Counted from the first letter of the stretch, positions 25,027 to 39,633 are shown. The stretch is DNA of 64,000 nt from Candidatus Paraburkholderia kirkii (GCA_001189345.1 LFKV01000025.1:98103-162102), one strand, 5' to 3'. Made by a program: numbers and translations. Notes: a model not told the origin generated them from the sequence alone.

Positions 25027-26394
25027 TCAACCGGCTTCAGCGATCGCCACCGCCGTCTGCGAGCTCGTGCGCGCGAGCTTCTTCGATGCCGGCCGCGCGG
25101 CCTTCGGCGCCGGCTTCTTCGCAACCTGCTCCAGCGCCCGCGACGCCGCACGCTTGCCGCTCGTCTTCAGCGCACCGGCGTGCGCCTTGCGGCCCGACCC
25201 CGCGAGCAGGCGGGTCAGGCGCGCGTCGCCCGCATCGGCGCCCTTGCCGTGCTTGCGCGTCACCTCGCGAGCGCGGCGCTTCGCATCCCTCTCCAGAAAG
25301 ATCGCGAGCGCGGCTTCGTCGGTCCTGAGTCCGCGGCGACGCGACGCGGGCATCGTCCCGGCGAGCTCGCCCGCCTCGAACGCCTCGATCGCCGCCGGAT
25401 GCACGTAGTACTTGCGGCACACGGCAGGCGTGTTGCGCAGAAGCTGCGCGACTTCCTTGATCGTGTCGACGACGTGCCGGCGCGCCTCGGTCACCGTTTC
25501 CTATTCCAGCCGTCCGAGCGCCGCGAGCGCGAACACGCTGCCCGCCCACGTGCGGTAGTCCTTCGCGGTGAAGTCAACGTCGGTGATGTCGTGCAGATAC
25601 TCGTTGATGTCCGACGAGCTGACCGAACGGCGCGTGCCGTCTGCATCGAGATACTGGAACAGGTCCTGCTCCGGCAGATCCATGCAGCGCCTGACGATGC
25701 ACGCGACGCGCGCGTCGCTCACCGCGACGTCGTGCTCGATGCCGCTCTTGCCGCGAAACCTGAAGCGCAGCATGCCCGTCGACACTTTCAGATGGCGCTT
25801 CCTGAGCGTCGTCAGTCCGTAGGAGCGATTCTCGCGCGCGTATTCCTCGCTGCCCACGCGAATCAGCGTCGTATCGAGCAGCCGGACGACGGTCGCGAGC
25901 ACCTTATTGCGCGGCATGCCCTCGAGCGACAGATCGCGGGCGACGCGGGTGCGCAGCTTCGGAAGAACCGCGCCGAAGGCGATCAGGCGCTCGTACTTGC
26001 TGGCGTCGCGCGTTTCGCGCCATTGCGGATGATAGCGATACTGCTTGCGCCCGCGCGCGTCGCGGCCGGTCGCCTGCAGATGGCCGCGCGGGTCGGGGCA
26101 AATCCAGACGCCGGTATAGGCGGGCGGGATGGCGAGCGCATCGATGCGGCGAATCTTGGCGTCGTCGTCGATGCGCTTGCCCTGGATGTTGAAGTACGCA
26201 AACGCGCCGTCGATCCATTCGCGGGTGTAGCCGCGGCGCGAGTCGTCCACGTAGCGCAGGCCGGTCGGCAGATTCGCCGGGCAGCCCTGCTCGCCGTCCC
26301 TCGGGCCGTTGCCCGCCTCGTCAGTTCTCGCGTTTCGTCCGTTCTTCGCCACAGTGCGCCTCGCCGGAATGGCCTTCGATTCACGGCGAAGCAC
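25027..26394 (-). pseudogene. Type IB DNA topoisomerase, amber codon before the catalytic tyrosine
   Basis: Poxvirus-type bacterial topoisomerase IB, which relaxes DNA through a 3'-phosphotyrosine. The segment LPTGLRYVDDSRRGYTREWIDG, the domain RRIDALAIPPAYTGVWICPDPRGHLQATG with RGRKQYRYHPQWRE, and the catalytic-core DTTLIRVGSEEYARENRSYGLTTLRKRH are intact. The frame then meets TAG at 25501-25503. Downstream in the same frame, without shift, are VTEARRHVVDTIKEVAQLL and NTPAVCRKYYVHPA. That segment holds the active-site Tyr (codon 25405-25407), followed by a basic Ala/Lys tail. The stop removes the nucleophile, so the enzyme should be dead unless the TAG is read through. Confidence 0.85.
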
Positions 26395-26445
26395 CGAGCA
26401 ACGCGCGTGCCGCCGGTGCCCCGGCCGCGCGTACGGACGAGCGGC

Positions 26446-27183
26446 TCAGGGCAGCGCGAGTGCGCGCGCGCCTTCGGAGGCGGCCCAGCGCTCCTTCACC
26501 GACCAGCGTTCATCCGTGCCCGCCTGGACGATCGTGAGCCGCACTTCCGACGCGAACGCGCCGGTATCGATGAAGATCTGCGAGCCGATCTGCCTGATGG
26601 CGCGCATCGGCGTATGGCCGCAGTAAGTCGGCGACAGGCCTTGCTGACGCGCGGGGTCAGCCTGGCCGAGCGCGAGTCCGCGACCCCACAGCAACTGGTT
26701 GCGCACGTCGTCGGAGAAATCGGCGGCGTCGAGATCGGCGTCGCTGCCGAAGAATTCCGCGTGCAGCACGTTGAAGCGCCGCGCGCCCTCGCCGACGACG
26801 CGCACGAGCGGCAGCTTCGCGAGCCGCACCGCGAGCTCGCCGAGCTGATCGTTGCCGAGGGTTTCGGCCCACGCGCCGCCTATGGCATACCAGGCCTGAC
26901 GGCGCATCGCGCCGGTGGCGACTGCGATCAGCGAATCCTCGTGATTGCCGAGCACGGGATAGAACCATGGCTTGTCGACGAGATCGATCGCCGCGAGCGA
27001 ATCCGTGCCGCGATCGACCAGATCGCCGACGGAGAACAGCCTGTCCCGCGCACCGTCGAAGCCGATCTCGTGCAGCAAGTAGCGCAGCGCATCGACGCAG
27101 CCATGCAGATCGCCGACCACGAAGTCGCGGCCGACGTCATTGGCGGGATGCCTGCAGACGATGGGATAAGTAGGACCATTCAT
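26446..27183 (-). CDS. PrpA/PphA-like metallophosphoesterase (protein phosphatase family)
   Basis: A 245-residue calcineurin-like phosphoesterase resembling the lambda-phage/PphA serine-threonine phosphatase subfamily. All metal-site blocks are visible: FVVGDLHGCVDALRYLL, FSVGDLVDRGTDSL, YPVLGNHEDSLI, YCGHTPMRAI and IFIDTGAFASEVRLTIV. It probably dephosphorylates proteins, or acts on a dinucleoside polyphosphate as in the related ApaH. ATG 27183 is first in frame and gives normal length. It stands alone between the topoisomerase and the divergent DUF1345 gene. The reading frame is intact. Confidence 0.85.
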   Translation of the reverse strand: MNGPTYPIVCRHPANDVGRDFVVGDLHGCVDALRYLLHEIGFDGARDRLFSVGDLVDRGTDSLAAIDLVDKPWFYPVLGNHEDSLIAVATGAMRRQAWYAIGGAWAETLGNDQLGELAVRLAKLPLVRVVGEGARRFNVLHAEFFGSDADLDAADFSDDVRNQLLWGRGLALGQADPARQQGLSPTYCGHTPMRAIRQIGSQIFIDTGAFASEVRLTIVQAGTDERWSVKERWAASEGARALALP

Positions 27184-27348
27184 GCGTCGATCTTAGCGCC
27201 GGTCGGTGACGGCGTGTGAGGGGTTGGTCGCTTTCGCGAAGCGATTTCGATGCCCATGCCGCGCGCGGGCGCGGGCCATTCCCACGCGCGCGTTCGGCGG
27301 CCAACTACGCAATAATCGCAGGCGTCGAGCGCGTTCTCCTCTTCGTCC

Positions 27349-28023
27349 ATGTCCGCGAACAAGAAGCAAATGCACTTTCTCCCGGCGTTGCTGCGCAACC
27401 GCCCGCGCGCCGTCATCGGCTTGCTGGTCGGCTGTGCCGTCGCCGCGCTCTTTCCGGCGCACGTGCGACCCACGGCGCGCGCGCTGATCGGCTGGGACTC
27501 GGCCGTGTGGCTCTATCTCGTGCTGATCTGGCTGCAGATGGCGACCGCGGGCCAGACCGACGTGCAGGCGCTCGCCGAGCGCGAGAACGAAAACGCGGCC
27601 ACCGTCCTGATGGTCGTGAGCGTCGCGGCGGTCGCGACCATCGTCGCAATCGTCGTCGAGCTGGCGTCGGCGAAAAGCCTCGGCTTCCGGGGCGTCCCGA
27701 ATTACCTGCTCACCGGCGCGACGATGCTCGGCGCCTGGTTCCTCATTCCGACGATGTTCACGCTGCACTACGCGCGGCATTACTACCAGTCGCCCGAGAA
27801 CGATCCCGCGCTCAGGTTTCCCGACCGGCATCTCAAGCCCGACTACTGGGACTTCCTTTACTTCTCCTTCACCATCGCGGTCGCCTCACAGACCGCCGAC
27901 ATCGCGCTCGGCTCGACCAGTGCGCGCCGCGCCGTGCTCGCGCAGTCGGTGCTGTCGTTCTATTTCAACCTCGCGGTGCTGGGCCTGTGCATCAACATCG
28001 CGGCGAGCATGGTGGGCGGCTGA
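27349..28023 (+). CDS. DUF1345 family membrane protein
   Basis: A 224-residue polytopic membrane protein with hydrophobic segments at about residues 20-40, 50-67, 85-103, 118-137, 165-185 and 195-222. Internal motifs include [14 protein letters not shown] and [29 protein letters not shown], characteristic of DUF1345. Function is unknown. ATG 27349 is preferred; there is no strong Shine-Dalgarno sequence. It is followed by a 319-base gap before glgA. No damage was seen. Confidence 0.85.
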   Translation: MSANKKQMHFLPALLRNRPRAVIGLLVGCAVAALFPAHVRPTARALIGWDSAVWLYLVLIWLQMATAGQTDVQALAERENENAATVLMVVSVAAVATIVAIVVELASAKSLGFRGVPNYLLTGATMLGAWFLIPTMFTLHYARHYYQSPENDPALRFPDRHLKPDYWDFLYFSFTIAVASQTADIALGSTSARRAVLAQSVLSFYFNLAVLGLCINIAASMVGG

Positions 28024-28342
28024 CGCACGCCCGCGCGCACGCATCACGACGCTGTCACGCGCGCGCCATAAGCTGACCCGATGCCCGTGTAAAAATGCGG
28101 CGCGTGCCGCTGTCAGTTTTACGCCTGTCGCGATCCTCACGCATCGCCGGACGAGCGAGCCGGACGATCTCGTCCCGCCATTGGCGGAATCCGACGGGTT
28201 GCGCCGCACGCACGTCCTCAGCCGATGGCACACCGATTGCTGCAGATTGCTGCAATGCGCCAGCCTTTTCAGATGCGTTCCCCGGATCCGCATTCGCCTG
28301 CGCGGCGCATCGACCGCGCATTCCTCCCGCCAGGAGCCCGCT
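28024..28342. other. Intergenic region upstream of glgA
   Basis: 319 bases without a supportable gene. A ribosome-binding AGGAG (28332-28336) lies at its end before the TTG start of glgA. No clear promoter hexamers, palindromes or terminator were seen. Open frames crossing it are extensions of glgA frames. Confidence 0.5.
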
Positions 28343-30061
28343 TTGCCTTTGAACGTTCTGCTGGTCGCCTCCGAAGTCGTGCCGCTCGCCAAGACCGGCG
28401 GACTCGGCGACATAGTCAGCGCCTACGCTGCCGCGCTGCGCGAAGCCGGCGTCGATGCCACCATCCTGCTTCCCGCCTATCCGAACGCCGTCGCCCAGGC
28501 CGAAAGGCTGAGCCGCGTCGGCACGCTCACCGGCCTGCCCGGCGGCGACGCCACGCTCCTGCGCGGACGCATGCCTGGCACCCGCGTGCCCGTGCTGCTG
28601 CTGTGCTGCGACGCGCTCTATGCGCGCACTGGCCTCTATCAGGACGCGCAGGGCCGCGACTACGCGGACAACGCAATTCGCTTCGCGACGCTGTCGGCCG
28701 CCGCGGTCAGGATCGCCCAGGGCGTGCGCAACGTGAAGAAACCCGACATTGTCCATGCACACGACTGGCATACCGGCCTCACGCCGCTGCTGATGAAGCA
28801 CGCGAAGCACGCGGGCGTGCACGCCAAGAGCGTATTCACGATCCACAATCTGGCATTCCAGGGCAACTACCCGCTCCTTGGTGTATCGCTCAGCGTGCCG
28901 GAAAAGTGGCTCGCGCACGCGTTCAGCGACCCCGAGAGCATCGAGTTCTATGGCGCCCTCAGTCTGATGAAAGCGGGCATCGTCCACGCGGACCGCGTGA
29001 CGACCGTCTCCGAAACGTATGCGCGCGAAATCCTCACGCCGCGTTTCGGCCATCTCATGGAGGGCGTGCTGCGGCGCTATGCGGACAAGCTTTCGGGCGT
29101 GGTGAACGGCATCGACGAGAACACGTGGAATCCCGCCGCCGACCCGCACATCGAGCGCAACTATTCGTTCGACGACATGCGCGGCAAGCACCTCTGCAAG
29201 CGCGCGCTGCAACGGAAATTCGGCCTGTCCGTCGATCCGTTCGCGCCGCTCATGGCGATCGGCAGCCGGATGACCGCGCAGAACAGAAGCTCGCGGACGT
29301 GGTGCTCGAGGCGCTGCCGCATCTGCTGGAGAAGCATCCGCGTCTGCAGCTGGCGGTGCTCGGCAAGGGCGAAGCGTACATCGAGGCGGGATTCAGGACG
29401 CTCGCGCAGGAATGGCCGGATCGCGTCGGCGTGCATATCGGCTATGACGAGCGCCGCGCGCATGCGCTGCATGCCGGCGCGGACATCCTGCTGCACGGAG
29501 CCGCTTCGAGCCGTGCGGGCTCACCCAGATGTACGCGATGCGCTACGGCACGCTGCCGGTCGCCTCGCGCGTGGGCGGTCTTGCCGACACGATCGTCGAT
29601 GCGGCGCAAAACGCGGATCGGTTCGGTCACAACGTGCTGCGGCCGTCGGTGTATCTGCGTGACGGCACGCACGACCTGCCCTCGCGCATGCCCCCGCACG
29701 ACGGGCCTCGCACGCGCCCACCGGCTTTCTCTTCGACGGCGAACGCGCCGACGATGTCATCCGCGCGGCGAGCCGCGCCCTCGATGCCTACATGCGTCCG
29801 CAGATCTGACGCGCGCTGCAGCGCAACGCGATGTCATGCGATTTCGGATGGAACGAAGCCGTGACGAAGATGGGCGCACTGTACGCTGACCTGAGCGGCG
29901 GCGACCGAAAGACGTCCCGGTGGGACGCGCGCCCGGGCCGCACGGCGCTGCGCGCGCGCCGCACCCCCGACGTCATGCAGGCGCCCGCGCCGGTGCCCGC
30001 GCAGGCACAGGACGAGCGCGCGCTCGCGGGCGACAGGACGTTCGTCGCGCGCAGCGCCTGA
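28343..30061 (+). pseudogene. glgA: Glycogen synthase GlgA, broken by several frameshifts and a stop
   Basis: GT5 glycogen synthase, which elongates alpha-1,4-glucan from ADP-glucose. Start TTG 28343 after AGGAG gives MPLNVLLVASEVVPLAKTGGLGD with the KTGGL ADP-glucose motif. VHAHDWHTGLTPLL, HNLAFQGNYP and VSETYAREI follow in the same frame. Near 29275 (GSRMTAQ) the frame changes: QKLADVVLEALPHLL continues elsewhere to ADILLHGA. The donor-site stretch [24 protein letters not shown] is in a third frame, and [20 protein letters not shown] in a fourth segment. There, TGA 29807-29809 follows RPQI and [18 protein letters not shown] continues in frame. At least three indels and one nonsense codon: clearly dead. 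It precedes the open GlgE-pathway genes. Confidence 0.93.
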
Positions 30062-30423
30062 ACACGGCCGTCGCCTGCTCCGCGGAACTGACGTAATGTA
30101 GGAGCCGACCCGGGCGCGGCACGCAACGTGCTCCCACTCCGTGCAATGCTCCGAGGGACCCCTCGAGAATGCGCGGAGAAAGCCTCTCGGGACCGTGGCA
30201 CCACCGCGAGCGCGAGCAACGCCCGATGCACGGTGCATCGCAAGACGCGGTCAGGCCGGCGTCGATTCGGGCGGCGCCGAGGTGTAATCTGAGTTCTGCC
30301 TGAAGTCCGCGCGCGAGCCGCATGGTGCGCGGACCGGCGCTTCAGCGAGTTTGGCCCGTGAGCGCGATCGCGATCGATGTCCGTATCCCCGCCATCGCAA
30401 GACGACTCTGGAAAAGACGAACG
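30062..30423. other. Intergenic region between glgA remnant and glgE
   Basis: 362 bases. No gene, repeat or terminator could be supported. Frames crossing it belong to glgA remnants or shadow frames of glgE. A promoter for the glgE operon is expected here now that glgA is broken, but no convincing hexamer pair was found. Confidence 0.4.
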
Positions 30424-33400
30424 ATGGAAAACCATCAAGCTCATCATGCGTATGCGCCGCGTATTTACTTCATCGATCCCCTGCTCGTCGGTCTACTGGC
30501 GAACTGGCCTGCCCAGTTCGAGCATGCGGCCGCGCTCGGCTTCGACCATGTCCTGATCGGCTCGCCGTTCGTGCCCGGCAGCAACGGGCATCGCGGGGCC
30601 GTCGCCGATCATCATCGCCTGCATCCCGTCTTCGAGTCCGATGCGAGCGCAGCCGACGGCCTGCGTCAGCTCGCCGACGCCGCGAAAAAGCACAAGCTCA
30701 CGCTGCTCGTCGACATCGTGATCGACCGCGTGAGCGCGGAAGGCGGGCTCTATCAGGACAACAGGCACTGGTTCCAGCCCTTCGAGAGCGCGGATGCGCG
30801 GCTCGATCCGCGCCGGCCGCCACGTCAGCGCAACGTCGCCTGGGCCAATTTCGCCGATGGCGAAGCGGCGCATCATCTGACCGAATGGTGGGCGAGGGAA
30901 TTGAACGCGATCGCCGATGCGGGCGTCGGCGGCTTTCGCTTCGATTCGCCCCACACGGTGCCCGCGCACGTGTGGCGGCGGCTCGGCGCGGCGGTGCGGG
31001 AGAAGCATCCGGCCACGCGCTGGCTGGCATGGACAGTCAGCGTCACGCGCCACGATCTGCACGGCCTGAGCGACGCGGCCTTCGACGCCGTATTCAGCTC
31101 GACGCGCTGGTGGGACTTCCGCAGCGCATGGCTCTTCGACGAGCACGCGGCGCTCGCGCGCATCGCATCGCCCATCGCGTTTCCCGAAGACCCGTTCGGC
31201 GCGCGCCTCATCAGCGATCTCTCCGACACGAGCGACACCGCGCTCATCGAACGCGCCTACACGCGCGTGCTCGACACGGCCGCCGCGCTCGGCACCGGCT
31301 GGATGGTGCCGATGGGCTTCGAATACGGCGTCGGCCTGCCGATGTCGCCGCAATACGGCATCGCCGCCGAGTACGAGCGTGCGAAGAACGAGAAGCGTAT
31401 CGATCTGACGGCGCGCATCAGGCGCGCGAACGACTTGCAGCGCAACGTCACCACGCTCTCGAGCGTCGGCGAGCTGCGCTCGCTGACGGGCGCCGGCACG
31501 CCGTACGCCGCGCTCATTCGCGCCGATGGCGGCGACCTGCGCCACAGCGAGAACGCGGTGCTCGTCGTGATCAATCCCGATCTCGTCGCGCCCGTGCATG
31601 TCGATACGCTGCATGTGCTCGAATCGGCGCCTGGCAACTACACGCGCTTCGCCCACATCGACGATGTACTGGGCAAGGCCGAGCGTATCGCGCCGTTCAT
31701 GCTGAAGGCGGGCGAAGTGCGACTCTTTCGCGCGGAAGCCGAGCCGTTTATCCTGCTTGCGCAACCGCAGGTCAAGCGCGGCGCGAAGGCCGCCGACAAG
31801 AAGGCGGTCGCCGAGGCAGTCGCGGCGCCGCGCGTGTCGATCGAGAGCGTGACGCCCTCGGTGGACCACGGGCGCTTCCCGGCGAAGCGCATCGTCGGCG
31901 AGGCGGTGGAGATCCAGGCCGCGATCTTCGCGGAAGACCACGACAAGATCGCCGCCGCCGTGCAATGGCGCGCCGCCGACGAAACCGACTGGCACGAAGC
32001 GCCGATGACGCCCGTGCAGCCGGCTGGCCTCGATCTGTGGTCGACGCGCATTCCGCTCGAGCGCGTAGGCCGTCACGAGTTCGTCGTGACGGCATGGCGC
32101 GACGACTACGCGTCGCTCGTCGATCACATGCAGAAGAAGCTGAATGCCGGGCAAGCCGTCGATCTGGAGGTCGAGGAAGCGAGGCATCTGTTCGCGCTGA
32201 TTCTCGCGGAAGTGAGAACCGTCGACAGCGCGCCGCTCGAAGCGATCGTCAAGGAGTTCACGAAAGCCGACGACGCGCGCAAGTTCGAACTCGTACTCGC
32301 GCCGGCGACCACAAAAGCCGTTGCGGCGGCAAGGCACCGGTCGTTCCTGTCGCGCGATCCGGTCGTCTATCGCGTCGATGCCGAGCGCGCCGCCGCGCGT
32401 TTCGCAAGCTGGTACGAGATCTTCCCGCGCTCGATGAGCGACGACGAGAACCGTCACGGCACCTTCATCGATGTGGTCGGCAAGCTGCCGCGCATCCGCG
32501 AGATGGGCTTCGACGTGCTGTATTTCCCGCCGATTCATCCGATCGGCGTCGCGAATCGCAAGGGCAAAAACAATACGCTGACGGCACAGCCGGATGACGT
32601 CGGCAGCCCGTATGCGATCGGCGGCAAGGAAGGCGGACACGACGCCTTGCATCCGGAGCTCGGCAACCTCGACGACTTCAAGCGCATGCTCGAAGCCGCG
32701 CACGAACACGGTCTCGAGATTGCGCTCGACTTCGCGGTGCAGTGCTCGCCCGATCACCCGTGGCTCAGGGAACATCCGACCTGGTTCGCCTGGCGTCCCG
32801 ACGGCACGCTGCGTTACGCGGAGAATCCGCCGAAGAAGTATCAGGACATCGTGAACCCGGACTTCTACGCGCAGGACGCGAAGCCCGACCTGTGGCTCGC
32901 ATTGCGCGACGTGTTCCTGCACTGGATCGAGGCGGGCGTGCGCATCTTCCGAGTCGACAATCCGCATACGAAGCCGTTCCCGTTCTGGGAATGGGTGATC
33001 GGCGACGTGCGCGGGCGCCATCCCGACGTGATCTTCCTCTCCGAAGCGTTCACGCGCCCGCGCGTGATGAATCGCCTCGCGAAGCTCGGCTTCTCGCAGT
33101 CGTACACGTACTTCACGTGGCGCGAGAGCAAGCGCGATTTCATCGAGTACATGCACGATCTCACGCAGACCGACGCGAAGGAATACTTCCGGCCGAACTT
33201 CTTCGTGAACACGCCGGACATCAATCCGCGCTTCCTGCAGAGCTCGGGGCGTCCCGGCTTCGTGATTCGCGCGGCGCTGGCCGCGACGCTATCCGGCCTG
33301 TGGGGCGTGTACAGCGGCTTCGAGCTGTGCGAGTCGGCGGCGCTGCCCAACAGCGAGGAATATCTCGATTCCGAGAAGTATCAGCTGCGCGCGTGGGACT

Positions 33401-33813
33401 GGTACCGGCCCGGCAACATCGTGACCGAGATCACGGCGCTCAATCGCATCCGCCGGGCGAATCCGGCGTTGCAGACGCATCTCGGCGTGAACTTCCTGCC
33501 CGCGCATAACGATCACATCCTGTTCTTCGAGAAGGCGAACGCCTCGCGCGACAACGTCGTGCTCGTCGCGATCAATCTCGACCCGTTCAACGAGCAAGGC
33601 GCGGATGTCGAGCTTCCGTGGCAGACGCTCGAACGCTGGGGCGTGCACGAATGGGATGCGATCGCGGTCGAGGATCAGGTGACGGGCGAGCGGTTCGAAT
33701 GGCGCGGACGGCGCCAGCACGTGCGGCTCAATCCGCATTCGCTGCCGTTCGCGATCTGGCGCATCTCGCCGACATGGGGCTTGCCGAAGCCCCAGCCGGG
33801 CGAGGAAGGATGA
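30424..33813 (+). CDS. glgE: Maltose-1-phosphate maltosyltransferase GlgE with extra N-terminal GH13-like half
   Basis: GlgE transfers maltosyl units from alpha-maltose-1-phosphate to the non-reducing end of alpha-1,4-glucan (GH13_3). From ATG 30424 it has 1129 residues; classical GlgE has about 650-700. The C-terminal part from about residue 475 is the classical enzyme: RVSIESVTPSVDHGRFP and RFASWYEIFPRS, region I ALDFAVQCSPDHPW, nucleophile Asp845 in VRIFRVDNPHTKP, acid/base Glu874 in FLSEAFTRP, and Asp932 in NTPDINP. The first 450 residues form another GH13-like half. Its VDIVIDRVSAEGG and GGFRFDSPHTVP (Asp174) resemble GlgE regions I and II, but no clear region III Glu was seen. The reading frame is intact; treS follows after 77 bases. 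Confidence 0.93.
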   Translation: MENHQAHHAYAPRIYFIDPLLVGLLANWPAQFEHAAALGFDHVLIGSPFVPGSNGHRGAVADHHRLHPVFESDASAADGLRQLADAAKKHKLTLLVDIVIDRVSAEGGLYQDNRHWFQPFESADARLDPRRPPRQRNVAWANFADGEAAHHLTEWWARELNAIADAGVGGFRFDSPHTVPAHVWRRLGAAVREKHPATRWLAWTVSVTRHDLHGLSDAAFDAVFSSTRWWDFRSAWLFDEHAALARIASPIAFPEDPFGARLISDLSDTSDTALIERAYTRVLDTAAALGTGWMVPMGFEYGVGLPMSPQYGIAAEYERAKNEKRIDLTARIRRANDLQRNVTTLSSVGELRSLTGAGTPYAALIRADGGDLRHSENAVLVVINPDLVAPVHVDTLHVLESAPGNYTRFAHIDDVLGKAERIAPFMLKAGEVRLFRAEAEPFILLAQPQVKRGAKAADKKAVAEAVAAPRVSIESVTPSVDHGRFPAKRIVGEAVEIQAAIFAEDHDKIAAAVQWRAADETDWHEAPMTPVQPAGLDLWSTRIPLERVGRHEFVVTAWRDDYASLVDHMQKKLNAGQAVDLEVEEARHLFALILAEVRTVDSAPLEAIVKEFTKADDARKFELVLAPATTKAVAAARHRSFLSRDPVVYRVDAERAAARFASWYEIFPRSMSDDENRHGTFIDVVGKLPRIREMGFDVLYFPPIHPIGVANRKGKNNTLTAQPDDVGSPYAIGGKEGGHDALHPELGNLDDFKRMLEAAHEHGLEIALDFAVQCSPDHPWLREHPTWFAWRPDGTLRYAENPPKKYQDIVNPDFYAQDAKPDLWLALRDVFLHWIEAGVRIFRVDNPHTKPFPFWEWVIGDVRGRHPDVIFLSEAFTRPRVMNRLAKLGFSQSYTYFTWRESKRDFIEYMHDLTQTDAKEYFRPNFFVNTPDINPRFLQSSGRPGFVIRAALAATLSGLWGVYSGFELCESAALPNSEEYLDSEKYQLRAWDWYRPGNIVTEITALNRIRRANPALQTHLGVNFLPAHNDHILFFEKANASRDNVVLVAINLDPFNEQGADVELPWQTLERWGVHEWDAIAVEDQVTGERFEWRGRRQHVRLNPHSLPFAIWRISPTWGLPKPQPGEEG

Positions 33814-33890
33814 ATCATCGACGGCGAACGAGAGGACACCGATAACAAGGGCGGCAGTGGGGTCCTTACGGACATTGGAGGAGCGAAACC

Positions 33891-37263
<3,373 letters not shown>

Positions 37264-37289
<26 letters not shown>

Positions 37290-39501
37290 CGGTCCGGCGG
37301 ATACCAGGAATCCGGCGCACGGCCTCAATCCGCTCGATATCGACGCACTCGTCGAGGCACGGCATCCCGATCCGTTCTCGATGCTAGGCCTGCATCAGAC
37401 CGATCTCGGGCATGTCGTGCGCGCGTTCCTGCCGGGCGCGACGGCGGCGAGCGTCGTCGATGCGGCGAGCGGCGAGCATCTCGCCTCGCTCGCGCACATT
37501 CACGACGCGGGGCTTTACGCGGGCTTCGTCGAGAGACCGGCGACGTATCGGCTGCGGATCGACTGGCACGGCACGCCGCAGGAGACGCACGACACGTATT
37601 CGTTCGGGCCCGTGCTCTCCGACGAGTGGCTCACGTGCCTCTCGCATGCCGATCCTTACGCAGTGCTCGAATGCCTCGGCTCGCGGCCGGTCAGGCATGG
37701 CGACGTCGCGGGCGTGCGCTTCGCGGTATGGGCGCCGAATGCGCGGCGCGTGTCGGTGGTCGGCGATTTCAACACGTGGGATGGACGTCGTCATCCGATG
37801 CGCCTGCGTCACAACGCGGGCGTGTGGGAGCTGTTCGTGCCCGGCATCGGCGCGGGCACGCGCTACAAGTACAAGATCGTCACGCGCGACGGCCACACGC
37901 TGCCGCTCAAGGCCGATCCCTGTGCGATGCAGAGCGAGAAGCCGCCGTCGACGGCATCGGTGGTGGCGGACGCTGATGTGATCGATCATTACGCGTGGAC
38001 CGATGCCGAATGGATGGCCACGCGCGGCGGCAGGCAGACGCCGCAATCGCCGATCGCGATCTACGAGGTGCATGCCGAATCGTGGCTGCACGTGCCGGAG
38101 GAAGGCAATCGCGGCATGAACTGGCACGAGTTGGCGGAGTGCCTGATTCCGTATGCGAAGGGCATGGGCTTCACGCACCTCGAATTCATGCCGATTGCCG
38201 AACATCCATTCGGCGGCTCGTGGGGTTATCAGCCGCTCGGCCAATTCGCGCCGTCCGCCCGCTTCGGCACGCCCGAGCAGTTCGCGGAGTTCGTGAACCG
38301 TGCGCACGAAGCGGGGCTGGGCGTGATCATCGACTGGGTGCCCGCGCATTTTCCGAACGACTCGCACGGCCTGGTGCAATTCGACGGCACGCCGCTCTAC
38401 GAGCATGCGGACCCGCGCGAGGGCTATCACCAGGACTGGAACACGATGATCTACAACCTCGGCCGCAACGAGGTGAGCGCGTTCCTGATCGCATCGGGCC
38501 TTGCGTGGCTGAAGCGCTATCACGTCGACGGTCTGCGCGTGGACGCGGTGGCATCGATGCTTTATCGCGACTATTCGCGCAAGGCGGGCGAGTGGGTGCC
38601 GAACATCTATGGCGGGCGGGAGAATCTCGAATCGATTGCGTTTCTGAAGCGGCTGAATCAGGAGGTACGGCAGATTCCGGGCGCGATCACCGTGGCGGAG
38701 GAATCGACGGCGTGGCCAGGTGTGACGGCGAGTGTGGAAAGCGGCGGGCTGGGTTTCGATTTCAAGTGGAACATGGGCTGGATGCACGACACGCTGCACT
38801 ACATGCAGGAGGATCCGGTCTACCGCCAGTACCACCATCATCTCTATACGTTCGGGATGGTCTATGCGTATTCCGAGCGCTTCGTGCTGCCGCTGTCGCA
38901 CGATGAGGTCGTTTATGGCAAGGGCTCGCTGATCGGCAAGATGCCGGGTGACAGGTGGCAGAAGTTCGCCAACCTGCGCGCCTATTTCGGTTTCATGTGG
39001 ACGCATCCGGGCAAGAAGCTGTTGTTCATGGGTGGCGAGTTCGGGCAGTTCGCCGAGTTCAATCACGATGAATCGCTGCACTGGCATCTGCTGGATGACT
39101 CGTTGCATGGCGGCTTGCAGAGGCTCGTGCGCGACTTGAATCTGCTGTATGCGAGCGAGCCTGCGTTGCACAAGCTGGATAGCGATTCGCGGGGCTTCGA
39201 GTGGATCGTGGGTGACGACAATATGAACAGCGTGTATGCGTATCGACGCACGGATGCGGAGGGGCGCGATCTGGTGGTGGTGTGCAATATGACGCCGGTG
39301 CCGCGGCTTGCATACCGGATCGGGTTCCCGCGTCGCGGGAGGTGGAGCGAAATATTTAATTCCGATGCGTCGGTTTATAGTGGCTCGAATATGGGGAATG
39401 GAGGGGTTATTCATACGGATGACTATCCGAGCCATGGGCGGGGGCAGTCGGCGGCTTTGACCTTGCCTCCGTTGGCTACTATTGTGTTGCGGGTGGATTG
39501 A
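37264..39501 (+). CDS. glgB: 1,4-alpha-glucan branching enzyme GlgB
   Basis: 745 residues, full length, with an N-terminal CBM48-type domain ([29 protein letters not shown]) and a GH13_9 catalytic domain. Catalytic residues: Asp427 in [19 protein letters not shown], Glu479 in [13 protein letters not shown] and Asp547 in [15 protein letters not shown]. It introduces alpha-1,6 branches into the glucan built by GlgE. ATG 37264, nested in the end of treS with AAGGA 9 bases upstream, is my start; ATG 37276 is an alternative. GC content falls in the last 300 bases, and a G/T-rich tail follows, where a dispersed repeat and an IS2-type insertion begin. Confidence 0.96.
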
Positions 39502-39540
39502 AGGGGGGTTTTTGGTTTGCTTGATGGGGGCTTTTTTCTT

Positions 39541-39596
39541 TCGTGAAACTTGTTTTCTTATTGGTCTATAAGCACTGCCCCTGTGCGGGGCGGCAG
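39541..39596. repeat. Dispersed intergenic repeat, half copy truncated by IS
   Basis: TCGTGAAACTTGTTTTCTTA, then TTGGTCT and a GCACTGCCCCTGTGCGGGGCGGCAG segment, nearly identical to 48944-48998. Its continuation (TCACTTTCTTTGC in the other copies) is missing because the IS2-type element begins at 39597. Confidence 0.85.
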
Positions 39597-39633
39597 TGGA
39601 CTTGCTCCCGCATAACCGGACAGCCGGTCCCGC

